Shown one piece after another: positions 34,401-46,025 of a stretch of DNA of 64,000 nt. The notes beneath the pieces are model-generated. The model did not search any database. It had not been told where the DNA came from and was given only the letters and a program-made list of their open reading frames with translations. This DNA is from Lotus japonicus. Taxonomy: Eukaryota; Streptophyta; Magnoliopsida; Fabales; Fabaceae. Each line of letters opens with the position of its first letter. Positions within the stretch are counted from its first letter, which is position 1. The stretch covers positions 49,414,964-49,478,963 of the forward strand of contig NC_080044.1 in the NCBI RefSeq assembly GCF_012489685.1, in the 5' to 3' direction. The translations under genes and the position numbers were made by a program.

Positions 34401-35416
34401 GTGATGTTCCGGACATGCTGACTTGGCAGCATAGTTTTCATGGGACGCACTCTGTGAAGGATGGCTATGATTGGTTGCAGCGAGATGTGGCTAGGCATTT
34501 TTCTAGGGACGGATGGTCCTGGATTTGGAGTCTTAAAGTCCCAGAGAAGGTGCGTTTGTTTACCTGGCAGTGCAGTCATAACTCTCTCCCTACGGCTGCT
34601 ACTCTCTCTCATCGTGGTGTGGCACTCCCTGCGACTTGTCGGTGCTGCAATTTGCTGCCGAAGACGCTGCTCCATTGTTTGCGGGACTGTCTAGTGCCTA
34701 AGCTTGTGTGGCTTTCATTGGGTTTTACTGCAGCAGAGTTTTGGGACAGTCTTTCTTTCCGTCTGTGGGTCAATGTCATTCCCCCACGACGGCGCGAGCA
34801 GTTTCTGTTGTTTGCTTGGTGCATCTGGCGCGACCGGTGCAACGCTGTTTTTGAAGGAACGTTGTGCTCAGTGCACACGGTCTCAGGCTTGGCTGCTCCT
34901 CTTCTGCGCGAGCTTGATAAAGCTGTGAGCGTTGGGTCTGCAAACGCACCTCGGTGGGTTTCTTGGCAGTTTCCGGCGCCGGGTTGGGTTTGCGTCAATG
35001 TCGATGGCAGTTCGAAAGGCAATCCGGGTCCAGCGGGTTTCGGTGGTGTGTTGCGTGATGAGGGTGGGCGTTTTTTGCTGGGTTTTTCAGGTGCTATTGG
35101 TCACTCTGAGATTCTGCAAGCTGAGTTGTTGGCCCTCCTTCATGGGTTAAATGTTTGCTGGGATAGAGGCCATAAGCAGGTGCTCATTTGTTCTGATTCT
35201 ATGATGGCTCTTGATGCGGTCCAGGGGACGGTATCGCGGTTCCATATTTATGCTGCGTTGATTTCTTCCATTAAGTCTCTGCTGCAGTGGCCTTGGCAGA
35301 TTGTGCTGCAGCATACCCTTCGTGAAGGGAATGCTCCCGCGGATTTTCTTGCAAAGCTTGCAGAATGTGATTTTTTCGGCGCCTCCCCCGGGTCTTGCTC
35401 CTCTTTTGTTGGCTGA
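31403..35416 (+). pseudogene. LINE A ORF2 (endonuclease-RT-RNase H) with one in-frame stop
   Basis: 31403-35416 is a single frame of 1338 codons broken only by TGA at 33110-33112. The endonuclease occupies about residues 1-230, with ILAWNVRGAA, the FETH acid and LIGDFND, but the terminal SDH motif reads SSNHHPIL (Asn229). The RT shows FKLDLDKAYD, GLRQGDPLSPYLF and the catalytic FFADDVLLFS. A zf-RVT linker follows (VPEKVRLFTWQCSHNSLPT with C-rich hairpin). The C-terminal RNase H has VCVNVDGSSKGNPGPAG, LQAELLALLHGL, ICSDSMMAL and NAPADFLAKL, so its acidic residues are all present. The stop falls just before the RT A motif and would separate endonuclease from polymerase. It looks like a C-to-T change of an Arg CGA codon. 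Otherwise the element is well preserved. Confidence 0.92.
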
Positions 35417-35690
35417 TAGCCTTGGTGTTCCTCACTTGAGGCCTTAGTTTTTCTTTGTTTTTGTGTCATCTACCAAAAAAAAAAAAACAACCATATTTGG
35501 TATTCATCGGAACCGACGAACCAAATCGAATAAATTAAATTGGATCGGTTTTTTTAATATTTGGTTCAAAACCAATCCAAATCGATAGAATATGTCAAAA
35601 AAAAAATCCAAATCGATAGAAAATAGAAACTAGTGCAGTTTGGTTCGGTTCAAGCATCTAACGATGAAAGCCAGGTGATCCTCAAGTACA

Positions 35691-35806
35691 AGAGCACATA
35701 CTTTATCTATTTTGTGCAACTTAATTAGGCCAATAACTTAATATCCCTAGAGCACATACTTTATCTATTTTGTGCAACTTAATTAGGCCAATAACTTAAT
35801 ATCCCT
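35691..35806. repeat. 58-bp tandem duplication
   Basis: Two copies of a unit starting AGAGCACATACTTTATCTAT (35691-35748, 35749-35806) appear identical, so the event is recent. Confidence 0.95.
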
Positions 35807-35911
35807 AAGCCTAACAATTTTTCTCCTAATGTGAATCTCTTTATTCCGGTCCATCCAAACGACCACACTATTGTTGATTGTCAAGCTAGTCGTCAAAGAC
35901 CACCAAATGCA

Positions 35912-36007
35912 AGACTTCCAGTCTTCTAACCAAGTGGCTCAATGTAAGGCTAAGCTGCTAGACTTCCAGTCTTCTAACCAAGTGGCTCAATGTAAGGCTA
36001 AGTTGCT
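35912..36007. repeat. 48-bp tandem duplication
   Basis: Two copies of a unit starting AGACTTCCAGTCTTCTAACC (35912-35959, 35960-36007) differ by one C/T change. It lies about 100 bp from the 58-bp duplication. Confidence 0.95.
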
Positions 36008-36950
36008 AGGATTATGGTCATATCCACTTAAACAAGGTTAAAACTTCAATGTCACGTACATGATAGGATGTCAAACAATTAATCACTACGATCACTATAT
36101 ATACATGTTTAATCACACTATAAGTTTGGATTACTCATTTTCTCACTCGTTGCTTTCTAAACTTTGATATCTCTCTCTGATCTAAAGGCCATTTGAGCGC
36201 CAATGTGTCTATTGCAAGTACTTATCTTGCCATAGTGCTCTCAGCCACATTCACCACCATGTACAGCCGCATCTGATTAGAGTCATATATTGCTTAGATT
36301 ATGGAAGAACTATTGGCAGCATTCGTGCCTCCATGGGAATCCAATGAATTCACTCCCCTACTTATGATGGATTCACACAGTAAACAGCTTCATCCAAGAA
36401 ACCAAGAAATTATTGGAGTGGCACAGTAAAAACCTATGAGAGCTCTATCTCAAAGAGAAGGAAATTGAAAATCAAATTCCAATTCTTGATAATCTCATCC
36501 GATTAGTTTTTTTTAGTCTTTGACCCGGATGTCCCCACTTGTTCAAGAAATTAGTTGTTTCTCCCAACAAATGACTTTCCCAAGATTCGAACTTTTGTTC
36601 TCACCCTAACAGAAATCTTGCTTGCTCACCACTAGAACAACACATTGTTGGTGATCAATTTGGTTTAAAATGTGCAAAAATATTACAAGTATGAATAGCT
36701 TTACCCATATTATTTTGGTACCACTACCATGCCATGTAGAACGGAAATGTTTGAACTCAACATTTTGCGTTATTCTCAAACATGCAAAAATCCCACAAGC
36801 AACAAAACTGCTTGAAGTGTATTGATATAAAAATACAGTCATGCAGTTATCTAATGTCCAATAAATGATACATGCCGGCAACCAAAGCTTAAGAATACAC
36901 CGTAGTCCAGAATAGGCTTTGATACATGGTGGCAGTTAAACGCCACAAAC

Positions 36951-39900
36951 CTAGTTATCTTGGTCATCCAGTGATGTGTATATCAACCTGCAGCAAAACG
37001 CACTTGGTAAGAATAAGTTAATAGGACTTTTTTTTTGTTGAGTTCGAGGCTTTTATCTAATTAGCATACCAAAATAAGGAGAGGAAAAGCATAAAAATAA
37101 CATAGAAGAGCTTGAAAAGCCGTTGCTTCTTTTCCCAAGGAAGCAAGTTGAAAATCTCTGTAACATCAACTAGATGTTTTCCCTGTCTGTACCTGATCAA
37201 AGTGACAAAAATATGCAATCAGCAAGACCATAAGGAGCATGTTCCATTATATTAAGCTTTCAAGGATGATTAAAGCACGCAAAACCCTCTGTTATCCCCT
37301 AACTATAAGAAACCAAATACCAAATAATATGGCAGCTATGTCACCCATACAGATATTGATATAGATATCGAATGATACGTGTGACTATATGCAAAATCTA
37401 TAATTGATGATGTTGACGAGAAACTAATAGTACTGAATGCTAGGTATGAGAACCATTTATGTGTTTTCATTTAACAGCTAAAACTTTAGAGATAGTTAGC
37501 TCATGACATGGTATAAGAGTTTCTATGATCAAATGGTCTAGATTTGATCTTCAATACCCCCATTCTTCTAAATAAAAGCTCAAGTTCAACATTAGGTTCG
37601 ATGGGCCTATCCATGTCCACACTTTAAGCCTAGATGACTCTTATGTGAGGGAACCTATTATATTGATAGAAATGTTCATATACTTTCATTTAATAGGCAT
37701 CTCCTGCGCGCACCCCCCCAAGGTGCGAAACTATGCATCAAGCTAGAAAACACACGCAGGTATAAGAATAGGACAAATTCTAAAAATTGAGATTTGATAC
37801 GACTATGATACAGTGTATAAAATTAATATTAACATTAAATACAAATATTAAATCTAAAGAGGGAATCAATGTTTTGAACTTGAGTATGAGTCCCTGGAAA
37901 CATAATAAAATGTTATAATTAATCTAAAAATTGTAGCATTCCTATCTGAATTGGTAAAAAAAGGTTAACAAAATTATAAAATGTAACTAGCAGTATCCAT
38001 AGTAGTCAATAGCGGCAAATAGCGGCGCTATAGCGGCGTAGCGGAGCGGAGCGGCTCCCTGCCGCTATTGAGATGAAATAGCGGCCAACTTCACAATAGC
38101 GGTCGTAGCGGCGCGAATAGCGGCCAAAATAGCGGCAGATCGCGGCCAATAGCGGGAAATAGCGGCGCTATATGAACGAAGGAGAAAATGACTCAAGCCT
38201 CTTTGTTTTAAATCGTTGGGGAACCTTTTTATGGGCATGTTAGGACTTCTCAGGGCCATTATAGGTCAAAATTGAAAGAATTAAGCTTCATTCTTCATTC
38301 AGATTTGCAAATTCGACTTCTTTACCTTGCTTTTGAGAAGTTATTAGTTGTGTGTTATTGTTCAAGACTTATGATTTTTATTTCTATTATGAATGTTATG
38401 AATTTTAGGCAATATTTGACATTGTTTGCTATTTATATGTATATAGTATTAAACTATTAATGATATAAAATTACATAAAAAAATTCAGAATAGCGGCCAT
38501 CCCGCTATGCGCTATCACGCTATCCCACTTTTGGGGCCGGCCGCTACGCGCCGCTATCCGGGATTGACTACTATGGCAGTATCCTAAGTATCTATGAAAG
38601 TGTCTAGTATGAATATAATCCAGCACGGATACGCCTACTACTACTTAAAGCGTGTGTGCTTTTTGCCCTTCTTACTCTAGAGTTGCTGCGGCAATAACTC
38701 TATTTACCGATTCAGGCATCAAATCTTCTTACTCTAGCATTTGGTCTTTTACTCATACACCATGACCATATAATTCCTAAACTCAAATTAGAATTCAGAA
38801 TGCAAAGACCCAAATTCAAAATCAAACCGGAGTCAACAACCAACTACTGCAGAGACATGAATAGTACCTCTTAAAGAGGTTTCTAAGAAACAGAATATTA
38901 AGTAATTATCAGTAGTTTTTTTTGAAAAGCATTTTTTTTTTTGAAAAGCAAGTAATTATCAGTAGTAAAAGTGTAGCCTGCTTAGCAACTTTTTGAAGCA
39001 TAAACCATAATGTACATCATTGCTATCAAATTGGCTTATCTCATGTGCCATCAACTAGTTGCATTTTAAGAGGAAATCACACTAGCAAGATGCTGAAGAA
39101 TGCAAAGATCCTAACTCTAACTCAACCTGACATCCATCAACTAGTTACATTTTCACTTAATGTCTCTTGAAAACAGAATATTCATCAATCAGTTGTCATT
39201 CATAAATAATAAACTCGCACAGCTTATTTGTAGATTTGGCAGAAAACTTACAATCTCACATTGTAGTAGAGGTAAGGAAGGCAGAACAGTGACATTATCC
39301 AATGCCCTGTTACAACGTAGAAGCAGAGCAGGACACCTACTGTAATATACTCAGGCAAAACCACTTTGTTTATTCGAGATGCGGAATCATAAGGATTTAT
39401 GTAATCAAATTCAAGGTCTGCCAGACACATTAACTGCAACAAATGTTAAGCACAGTCAGAGAATTACAAGCACACAAGCACATTTAGAGGCATTACAAAT
39501 AAAACTTAACCTTCTTCAGAAGGCTCTGAAGCTGAATGAGATAAGTAACAAAACCTGGACATAGGGACAAATGAGACTCCTATCCTAACTCCTAGAATAC
39601 GATATAGATCAACATGGAACATATGAGAACACAAAAGCATAAGAAATTAGGTCATTTCAGTAGATAGACCACTTTACAAAATCCCGAAAAACCTCATATG
39701 CAATGCAACTTAATAATGATTCTATTCATCCAATCTAAGAACTTTCAAGTTTTCTATACAAAGTGCCTAGTATGTTTATTGCTTTGAGTTTAATAACAAT
39801 ACATCGACAGTGTAATTTTTTTTACACATACATTCAATCATATTTCACAATCTTGTTCTTACCACATCATAATTGAATCAGAATTTAAAAAGACAAAAGT

Positions 39901-40304
39901 AAGATGGTGAAATATGATTGAAGTTTATGGTTACTAAATTATATAGGTGTCAATCACAAAGAGTGTGATACATGCATTCTATCCACGAAAGTACATACTC
40001 TCAGAAAATACTCAAATGTAACCCCTTCACACTGAAGACTCCCTTAAACCCTTACAAGTGGAAATTCACATCCAAATTTTCATTATTGGATATACATATA
40101 CCCAGTTGAATGTTTGAACTAAAGAGCAAAACTTTCGATAATGGGGTGCCTTAAATTGCTATTAAATTGACTTTAACAAGGGGAAGCAGAAGAAGAAGCA
40201 ATAAGCATAAGGTAAAGGGTTTTGGGATTAACCTGGTAAACGTTGAGAACAATTAAGCCAATAAGGACGAAGAAGGAGAAGAGCCACGCAAAGATATCAG
40301 CCAT
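36951..40304 (-). CDS. Cornichon homologue (ER cargo receptor family)
   Basis: Four exons (40304-40233, 39433-39252, 37192-37070, 36987-36951) join into 137 codons plus TAG, the usual size of plant cornichon proteins. The first exon encodes a hydrophobic N-terminal helix (MADIFAWLFSFFVLIGLI). Exon 2 holds the signature LADLEFDYINPYDSASRIN, a central pair of helices and FCLPYLYYN. Exon 3 has HLVDVTEIFNLLPWEKKQRL and the last helix. The tail is WLIYTSLDDQDN, acidic as in plant homologues. Cornichons are small ER/Golgi membrane proteins that select cargo for COPII vesicles. A hAT-type element lies in intron 2. There is no sign of damage. Confidence 0.95.
37998..38575. mobile_element. hAT-type non-autonomous element in cornichon intron 2
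   Basis: The ends CATAGTAGTCAATAGCGG and, inverted, CATAGTAGTCAATCCCGG form the terminal repeat. An 8-bp duplication GCAGTATC flanks it (37990-37997 and 38576-38583), as in hAT elements. Both ends are dense in AGCGGC repeats (TAGCGGC/GCCGCTA), and the middle is ordinary AT-rich DNA. No transposase is encoded. Confidence 0.9.
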
Positions 40305-41147
40305 ACTCCTTCTGTGATCTTGAATTTCAGTCTATTTCAGTTCCAGTACAATTACACAATGCGCATTCGTACCATACGATGCGAGTTGCGTACGATAATG
40401 GCTACGTACGGAACAGAGAGGAGTACAAGGTGAAGAAGAAACCTTGGGGATTCCGAAGGTACTCGGAGAAGCTAAGAATCTTGTTCCAGAGAGAGTTAAC
40501 AAGCGTAGTAGGATTAGGAAGATTCAGTAACGAAAGGGATCGCTGAAGAACCCTTGTTTTTATCTTAATGTTTTATTTGATATGAAAATATGAAATAGAA
40601 TATCTTGTTATCAGTTATTGATTTAAATATGTAAAAACGAAAATTTTTATTTAAAACTTAACAGTATATTGAGTGTTTCTCTTTTAATAAATATTTCGTG
40701 CACGAAAAGATTTTAAAAATATTTATATTTCTTAAATCCTTAGTTAAGAAACTCATAAAAGTTTTTCATAATATGAAAGATGAATAATTTTCACAATCGT
40801 GTGAATAAAAAATCATATACTTTGTAAAAGGATAAAACTCTTTTAAAAGATATATGTAAATAATGGTTATATTTATCTATATCTTGTAAGTTTTTTTATA
40901 TTGGAAAGATAAATTGCATCTGTCACATTGATCTCTGAACCTCCTCACCTCAATCTATATGTCTTCTAGCTCTTATTACTAGAGCTATCATTTCTACTGA
41001 AATATCTATTATCATATATTTTATTGAGATAATTTATTCTGATAGGGTTTGTTAGCATTACATTTTATATTGTTACAATTCTGTTATGATAGATTGATAT
41101 AAAATAAGATTTTGTTGCTTAGATTTTGCTCTATAGTTTGTTTTTTG
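40305..41147. other. Cornichon 5' UTR/promoter and AT-rich intergenic DNA
   Basis: About 40305-40550 looks like the 5' leader and proximal promoter of the minus-strand cornichon gene. The rest is AT-rich and nothing else was recognised. Confidence 0.5.
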
Positions 41148-41339
41148 GGTTAATTGTCAAATTAGTTTCTGAGTTTGTAAGCGAATTTGATTTTAGTCAC
41201 TCTGACGAAAAATTACGTTTAGCAGCGGTTATTTATACAATTACTGACGGTTTTTTACCGCGCACTAAACATCATTTTTTGTTAGAGGAACTAAAATCAA
41301 ACTTACTAATAAATTTAGGGACTAATTTGACTATTAACC
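41148..41339. mobile_element. 192-bp fold-back MITE
   Basis: The left end GGTTAATTGTCAAATTAGTT and the inverted right end GGTTAATAGTCAAATTAGTC match well over roughly 50 bp, including the GTTTGATTTTAGT block. It has no coding capacity. A TSD is not obvious. Confidence 0.75.
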
Positions 41340-41478
41340 TTGATTTTTTTTACGCATACTCTATGTTTGTAAAATCCTGATATACTTTGTTAAGTTTTGG
41401 TGATAATACTCAATTAAAGTTTTGATAATCATTTAAAAATCTTGGAGTTACTACACACACAAAAATATTGTACAACTT

Positions 41479-41780
41479 TTTTTTGATACATCTGAAAATG
41501 ACAAGAAAATAAAACGAAACTAAGGGATGCCTAAAAGAATCTTTCAGGATAATGACTTGAAGCTCTGGCGTAGCGGAATTCACCATGGTAAGATCCACCA
41601 CCCGACCATGGCAACTATGCTTCACCAGCCAATCAGCTGCCATGTTGTTCTCACGCGGAACCCAACTAAAGAGCTCCTGCCATCGGCGATTCATCAAGTC
41701 TCTGATCTCTCCGAGGAGCACAATTTGATCAAGGAGCAGCACCTGGTTCCCAACTGTGAGAACGTTAATGAGGTATGCAC
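41479..41780 (-). mobile_element. 5'-truncated LINE fragment (RNase H tail)
   Basis: A T-run at 41479-41486 marks the 3' end. The minus strand encodes the end of an L1-type RNase H (FSWVPRENNMAADWLVKHS) and then a LINE-like 3' UTR. Upstream of about 41780 the similarity stops, so only the last ~300 bp are present. Confidence 0.7.
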
Positions 41781-41918
41781 AAGAGAATTTTAACGTTGTA
41801 GATTTTCTATTTTATGAATAATAAAATAAAGTTTTTTTTTTTTTTTTACTTTTGACTCTAAGTTATACAGTGTGCTGGGAATGTCCCCCATATACTTCTG
41901 GTTATTCACTTAGGTTTT

Positions 41919-42455
41919 TTTTTATCATTATACAATTGCATATATTAATGAGTTGTAGGGGGATTTTAGGATTAATGAGTTTATTCGGGATTTTCTATCT
42001 TTTCGGTACATTGGAAAATTAAACGACAAAGCTGACAGATCCTGAGTCAATAAGGGATCAAGCTGAGGAGGAGGGTCCTCTAACCGAAGGAAATCACATT
42101 GACGAGTCACACCCAGACCGGCCAAGCAGTCAGCTACATCATTATTAGTATGGGGAATATGATTGAGTTGTACACACCACTGACGCTGCAGAAGCTGAGA
42201 AATCTCCAGAAAATCTGGTGCTAGGACATGAAAGTGAAAAGCATCATCTCGTAAGGCGTCAAACAATCTCCTTACAGTCGACCTCACAAATTACACTTCG
42301 AATACCTGAGTCCCACAAGGGAGAAAGGCCCATCCTTAACGCCATCACCTCCGCCCCCAACGGTTCTCCCCCACCACAACCAGCCATGAAACCTGCAACC
42401 CAAACTCGGGCTGAATCTTGAATTGCTCCACCCATACCCATCTTTTGCGGTTTAG
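41919..42455 (-). mobile_element. Second 5'-truncated LINE fragment (RNase H domain)
   Basis: A T-run at about 41919-41927 marks the 3' end. The minus strand encodes an RNase H core: GAIQDSARVWVAGF, GAEVMALRMGL, VICEVDCKEIV, then, after a frame change near 42270, LNHIPHTNNDVADCLAGLG. It comes from a family different from the neighbouring fragment. Confidence 0.75.
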
Positions 42456-42679
42456 GGAGATTTTAGTTTTCACTACTTTATTATGGGACATCTATCTATT
42501 AACCTAATATTTCAAAGAGATCATTTCACATACGTGAAATATTTATATCATAAGTTTATAAGCACACAAAACAACCAAGCCGATTGGAAAATGGCAATAA
42601 ATTAAATAGCACCACGGGCGTTTTTTTTTGGTTATACAAAGTTAGATGCATATGGTCTTAGTCTCTTAGATAACTAATC

Positions 42680-43993
42680 CTATAGTAGGAGATGGACGAA
42701 TATCATCCAAGGAAATGCAGAATCAATTGCAAAATTCTCTTTCTCGGAGGAGCATGAAGAAATGAGGCCTGGCTTTGAGCACAGAAAAAAATTCCTTGAC
42801 CCCAACTGCATTACCTTCTCATCTGGCTTCAAACCTGCACCTCTCATAAATAAAGTGTGAGATGATTTCAGCCAAAGTTTGAAGGAAGTTAAATCAGATA
42901 TATAGTTAGTAAAAAATGATATCAACAAAGGTGAAATTCATATGGAATTTACTAATTTAAATAATAAGTCTCACTTTAAATTTAGTTGATTAATCAACAT
43001 AAATTTTTCAATCAATATAAATGAAAGGGTTAAGGGTAAGTGTTGCTAGCACTACACTGATGAGATTATTGCATGACATATTCTACTACCCTACCCCTAT
43101 TACTTAAAGGGATAAATATGTTTTTAGTCTCCGTAAAATATAGGTGAATTGATTTGTCTCCCGTGAACGAATTTTCATAACTTTCCTAATATTAACCAAT
43201 AGTCGAGTGTAATGATATATACACATCTCCTCACTTTCTCTTCCATCTCATTTCCACATATTTTTATTTCTATTTCTCTCTGCATTTCCTGTCACATCAC
43301 AAATCATATCATTCATTTCTCTCTCATTTCTACTTAATCTCATAAGATGGAGGTGGAATTGGTATATCAACTAAACATTATTCCTAGTAGTCTCTCTCTT
43401 TTTTAGTGAATGTGGTTCAAACTTTAAAGTGCCACCCAAAAATATACCACAAGAACTAATTTCATTAATTTTCGGGTTTAAAATGTATGAAATGTTTTTG
43501 AGGGACCAATCAAATTCATCTCTATAGCTTTTAAAAAGTTCACCTCTATTTTATGGACTAAACATATTTAATTTTTTTTAATGAAAAAAGTGGTTCATGT
43601 AAAAAAAGAAAAAGGGTAATTACTTTGGAGTGCGAAGTTGGAGTAGTGAAGGTTGTAGCACTTTGGATCAGTGTTTTTCAAGAAGGGCCTCCTCTTCTCC
43701 TCCTTGTAAAACACCAACGCTGCCTTTATCAAATCTCCCACGGTATCCTCAGGCAACACCACCAGCTTCACGGCGCCGGAACTGTTCTCAACAGTCACAT
43801 TCACCAGCACTTTCGTTGGCTGAATAGCAAACTCGCTATTCGGCATTGCCGGCAACGGAAGCTTCAACGTCAGAGGTGTGGAGACGAATCGGCCAACGAG
43901 ACTGGAGTTTCTCTTCGGAAGCAAGTTCTTGCCAGAACTCGATGGGGCATTCCCAGAGAACTTTCTCCAATGACCCTTTGATTGAGAAGTCAT
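42680..43993 (-). CDS. DUF7054 (At4g22758-like) small protein
   Basis: Two exons (43993-43624 and 42834-42680) join in frame into 174 codons plus stop. The N-terminal ~60 residues are basic and Ser-rich. The conserved domain runs from about 62: TKVLVNVTVENSSGAVKLVV, LPEDTVGDLIKAALVFY, then, across the splice, FALQSLKPDEKVMQLGSRNF and FFLCSK. This layout (ubiquitin-like strand order, ending in a GSRNFFLC motif) is that of the plant family annotated as At4g22758-like, whose function is unknown. The tail after FFLCSK is short and not conserved. Intron 1 (789 bp) contains a MITE. Confidence 0.8.
43113..43571. mobile_element. Legume-type MITE in the DUF7054 gene intron
   Basis: The left end TAAATATGTTTTTAGTCTCC is matched by the inverted right end TTAAATATGTTTAGTCCATA, and both continue into a TAAAATAxAGGTGAA block (about 36 bp). 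Similar TAAATATGTTTTTGGTCCCT ends are very common in legumes, and one more lies at about 48238. The interior (43197-43390) contains the repeat shared with 14610-14720, so it may be a second insertion. Confidence 0.65.
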
Positions 43994-45029
43994 GCTTATA
44001 AGGATAAGTATTTTTGCTTTCTTTGTCCTTAGTTTTAATTTGTTGTTCGGGAGGAGGGAGAGATCACGGTTGTATTAAAATCATGTTAACCTCACACTTT
44101 ATAATGATTTTTTAAACTAATGTAACAACAAATGGTTCTAACTTTGATGGGATCAAAGAAGCTTCTCCGCAAGTGTTGAGTTTTAACTTTTGTTCGAGAA
44201 ATTTCCTTGGGACGTAGTAAGGTTTTAACTTTTGTTTATGGATGTTATTTTTTTTATTCAATGGAAAACTTTTTTATGGATGTTATTAAACTTTGCTTTT
44301 GCGAAGAATATATATGCAAAATTTATTAGATAATTTATACATGGATAATGTTTTCTTGCACAAAAGTATAAGAAATATTAATAGACCGCATAGTCGTATC
44401 AGCTTCTTTTATACATTCACTTTTGTGGTGATTTTTGACCGTCATAAAATTTTTTTAGCAGTAAAAAAGCTATCACAAAACTTGTTTGAGAGTGGTTGAT
44501 ATTGTTATGCAACCTATGTGCAAGGGTTGTACGTATGAAACATATGTGAACTGTGAACATCCCTAAAAAAAGGTGTGAATTTTTTTTTTTTGGATTGAAT
44601 TCTTCAATTCGGTCTCTCAAATGGTGTTTTAAATTCATGTTCCACTAATAAAATTTTGACACGTTATTAAAAAATTATCATGTAAGTTTGGAACTACTTC
44701 ATGACATGACAGATGGAATAGAAAATTAATATATTATTTGTGGATTTTAACTCTAGGGAACGAAGATATAAGAAAAGGATCTAACTAAACCTTAGAATAT
44801 AAGAGGAATCATTCTTTTTTTTTGATCATTTTCCTTTTGTCATATACATATTATACCGTGAATGACTATAAAGCACTCTCCCTTATCTTTAGGCAATTTC
44901 TTGCGTAATATCCACAATACTAGTTTGTTACCGTAAATCAACTACATAATATTGGACATACAAACCATCATAGCCTATGGCAGGAACACTCACAATGAGT
45001 TCGTTTAAATTTGGCAAAGTTGGTCCAGT
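43994..45029. other. Intergenic AT-rich DNA
   Basis: Contains the presumed promoter of the DUF7054 gene at its left end. No gene or element was recognised beyond this. Confidence 0.5.
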
Positions 45030-45660
45030 TTTTCAAGTTCTTATGAGCCAAATAATTGCATTAAGGGAGCACAAGGGGTGCCCCAACCCTTAATACAAGG
45101 AAAGAAAAAGCAAGCAAACATAATAATAGAACTAAAAGACTAGAGAAAAACTAGATAGAAAAGAATTACAATTTCAGCAACTAGAAAGAAATATCCTAGC
45201 ATTCCAGACCAGCTACCATAGTTGTAAGCTAAACCCATTGCAATCAGCTACCAATAATCCAAAACATAAGCTTGGCTTCCTGTAAACCACTAAGCAACAG
45301 AGAGGAAATAGAGGGCAGCTATCATCACACAGTAGAACCAGCATAGAGCAGTGCAAAACTCTCCACACAACCCAGATTACAGCACATCTAAGCAAACCAA
45401 AGGGCTCAAAGACCATTCATACACAGAATATCGAAAATTCCTCACCTTAGCCCTGAGCCAGCTCTAGATTTATGCTTAATTGACTCAAGAACTGCAGACC
45501 CATCAAAAAATCCATTTTTGAGAATAACAGCATTCCTAGTACTCCAAATACACCACACAGCAGCAACCCATACAACCCATGCCCCCCTCCTTCTCACCCC
45601 ACCACACATCTCCAAAAAATACTTGATGTTGTTATTCAGGCACCGCTCTTCGCGTAGGCA
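45030..45660 (-). mobile_element. 5'-truncated LINE fragment (C-terminal ORF2 tail)
   Basis: The 3' end carries ATGAGCCAAATAATTGCATT and AAGGGAGCACAAGGGGTGCC, shared with the LINE pieces at 19632 and 49664. Farther along the minus strand is a decayed ORF2 end of the VWCIWSxRNAVILKNG type (VVYLEY, then AVLESIKHKSRAGSG-like). The coding part is full of stops. The exact ends and a TSD were not identified. Confidence 0.6.
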
Positions 45661-46025
45661 CTTCTACCTATGAGCATAATACCAATTCTGTTTGTATAAA
45701 ACGAGTAAAACCGCCATTAACAGTAATGCTTCCATGGAATACTGCCATATAAACCCAAATCAATCCAATTGAAATCAAGGCAGGCGTTTAGATCAAACTG
45801 ATATTTGAAAGTAAGGAAAGCAAAATGAGTTCTCAAAATTGTTCACTATTAGTATTTAGTACTGTCAATCTCAAGTTATAATCGAATGTAAATTAAAAAC
45901 AAGGATCTGACGCTAACACCAAAATATTTCGTTCCATCGAAACAGCGTAAGATCAAAGATGAAATAGTTATTACAAAACACCGAAAGCAAAATGACCCTA
46001 AACCTGAAACATAATGTCTCAAAAC
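45661..46025. other. Intergenic and RPS24 3' UTR
   Basis: No feature except the probable 3' UTR of the minus-strand RPS24 gene (about 45900-46025). Confidence 0.5.

Larger units (their letters stand above)
27847..35484 (+). mobile_element. Near-full-length L1-type LINE (LINE A)
   Basis: The element has a GA-rich 5' UTR (27880-27935), ORF1, ORF2 and a 3' poly-A. A 12-bp direct repeat AAACAACCATAT flanks it (27835-27846 and 35485-35496; the poly-A makes the 3' border uncertain by a few bases). The total of about 7.64 kb includes a 1942-bp LTR insertion plus 5-bp duplication, leaving about 5.7 kb of LINE. The order ORF1 (DUF4283, zinc knuckle), endonuclease, RT, zf-RVT and RNase H is that of plant L1 elements. 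Confidence 0.93.
35497..36950. other. Intergenic DNA with local tandem duplications
   Basis: 35500-35660 is rich in GGTTCGGTTC/CCAAATCGA-type motifs, like a decayed repeat. Two tandem duplications follow (annotated separately). About 36700-36950 is likely the 3' UTR of the minus-strand cornichon gene. No ORF is convincing. Confidence 0.5.

Noticed and set aside
31541..35022. Antisense ORFs across LINE A
   Set aside because: They are shadows of the ORF2 frame and show no domain.
36560..36610. Possible tRNA or SINE B box (AGATTCGAAC)
   Set aside because: No A box or cloverleaf could be made around it.
37495..37680. SINE-like segment (ATGGTATAAGAG...) in the cornichon intron
   Set aside because: Only a weak resemblance to a repeat start; no tail, TSD or second copy was found.
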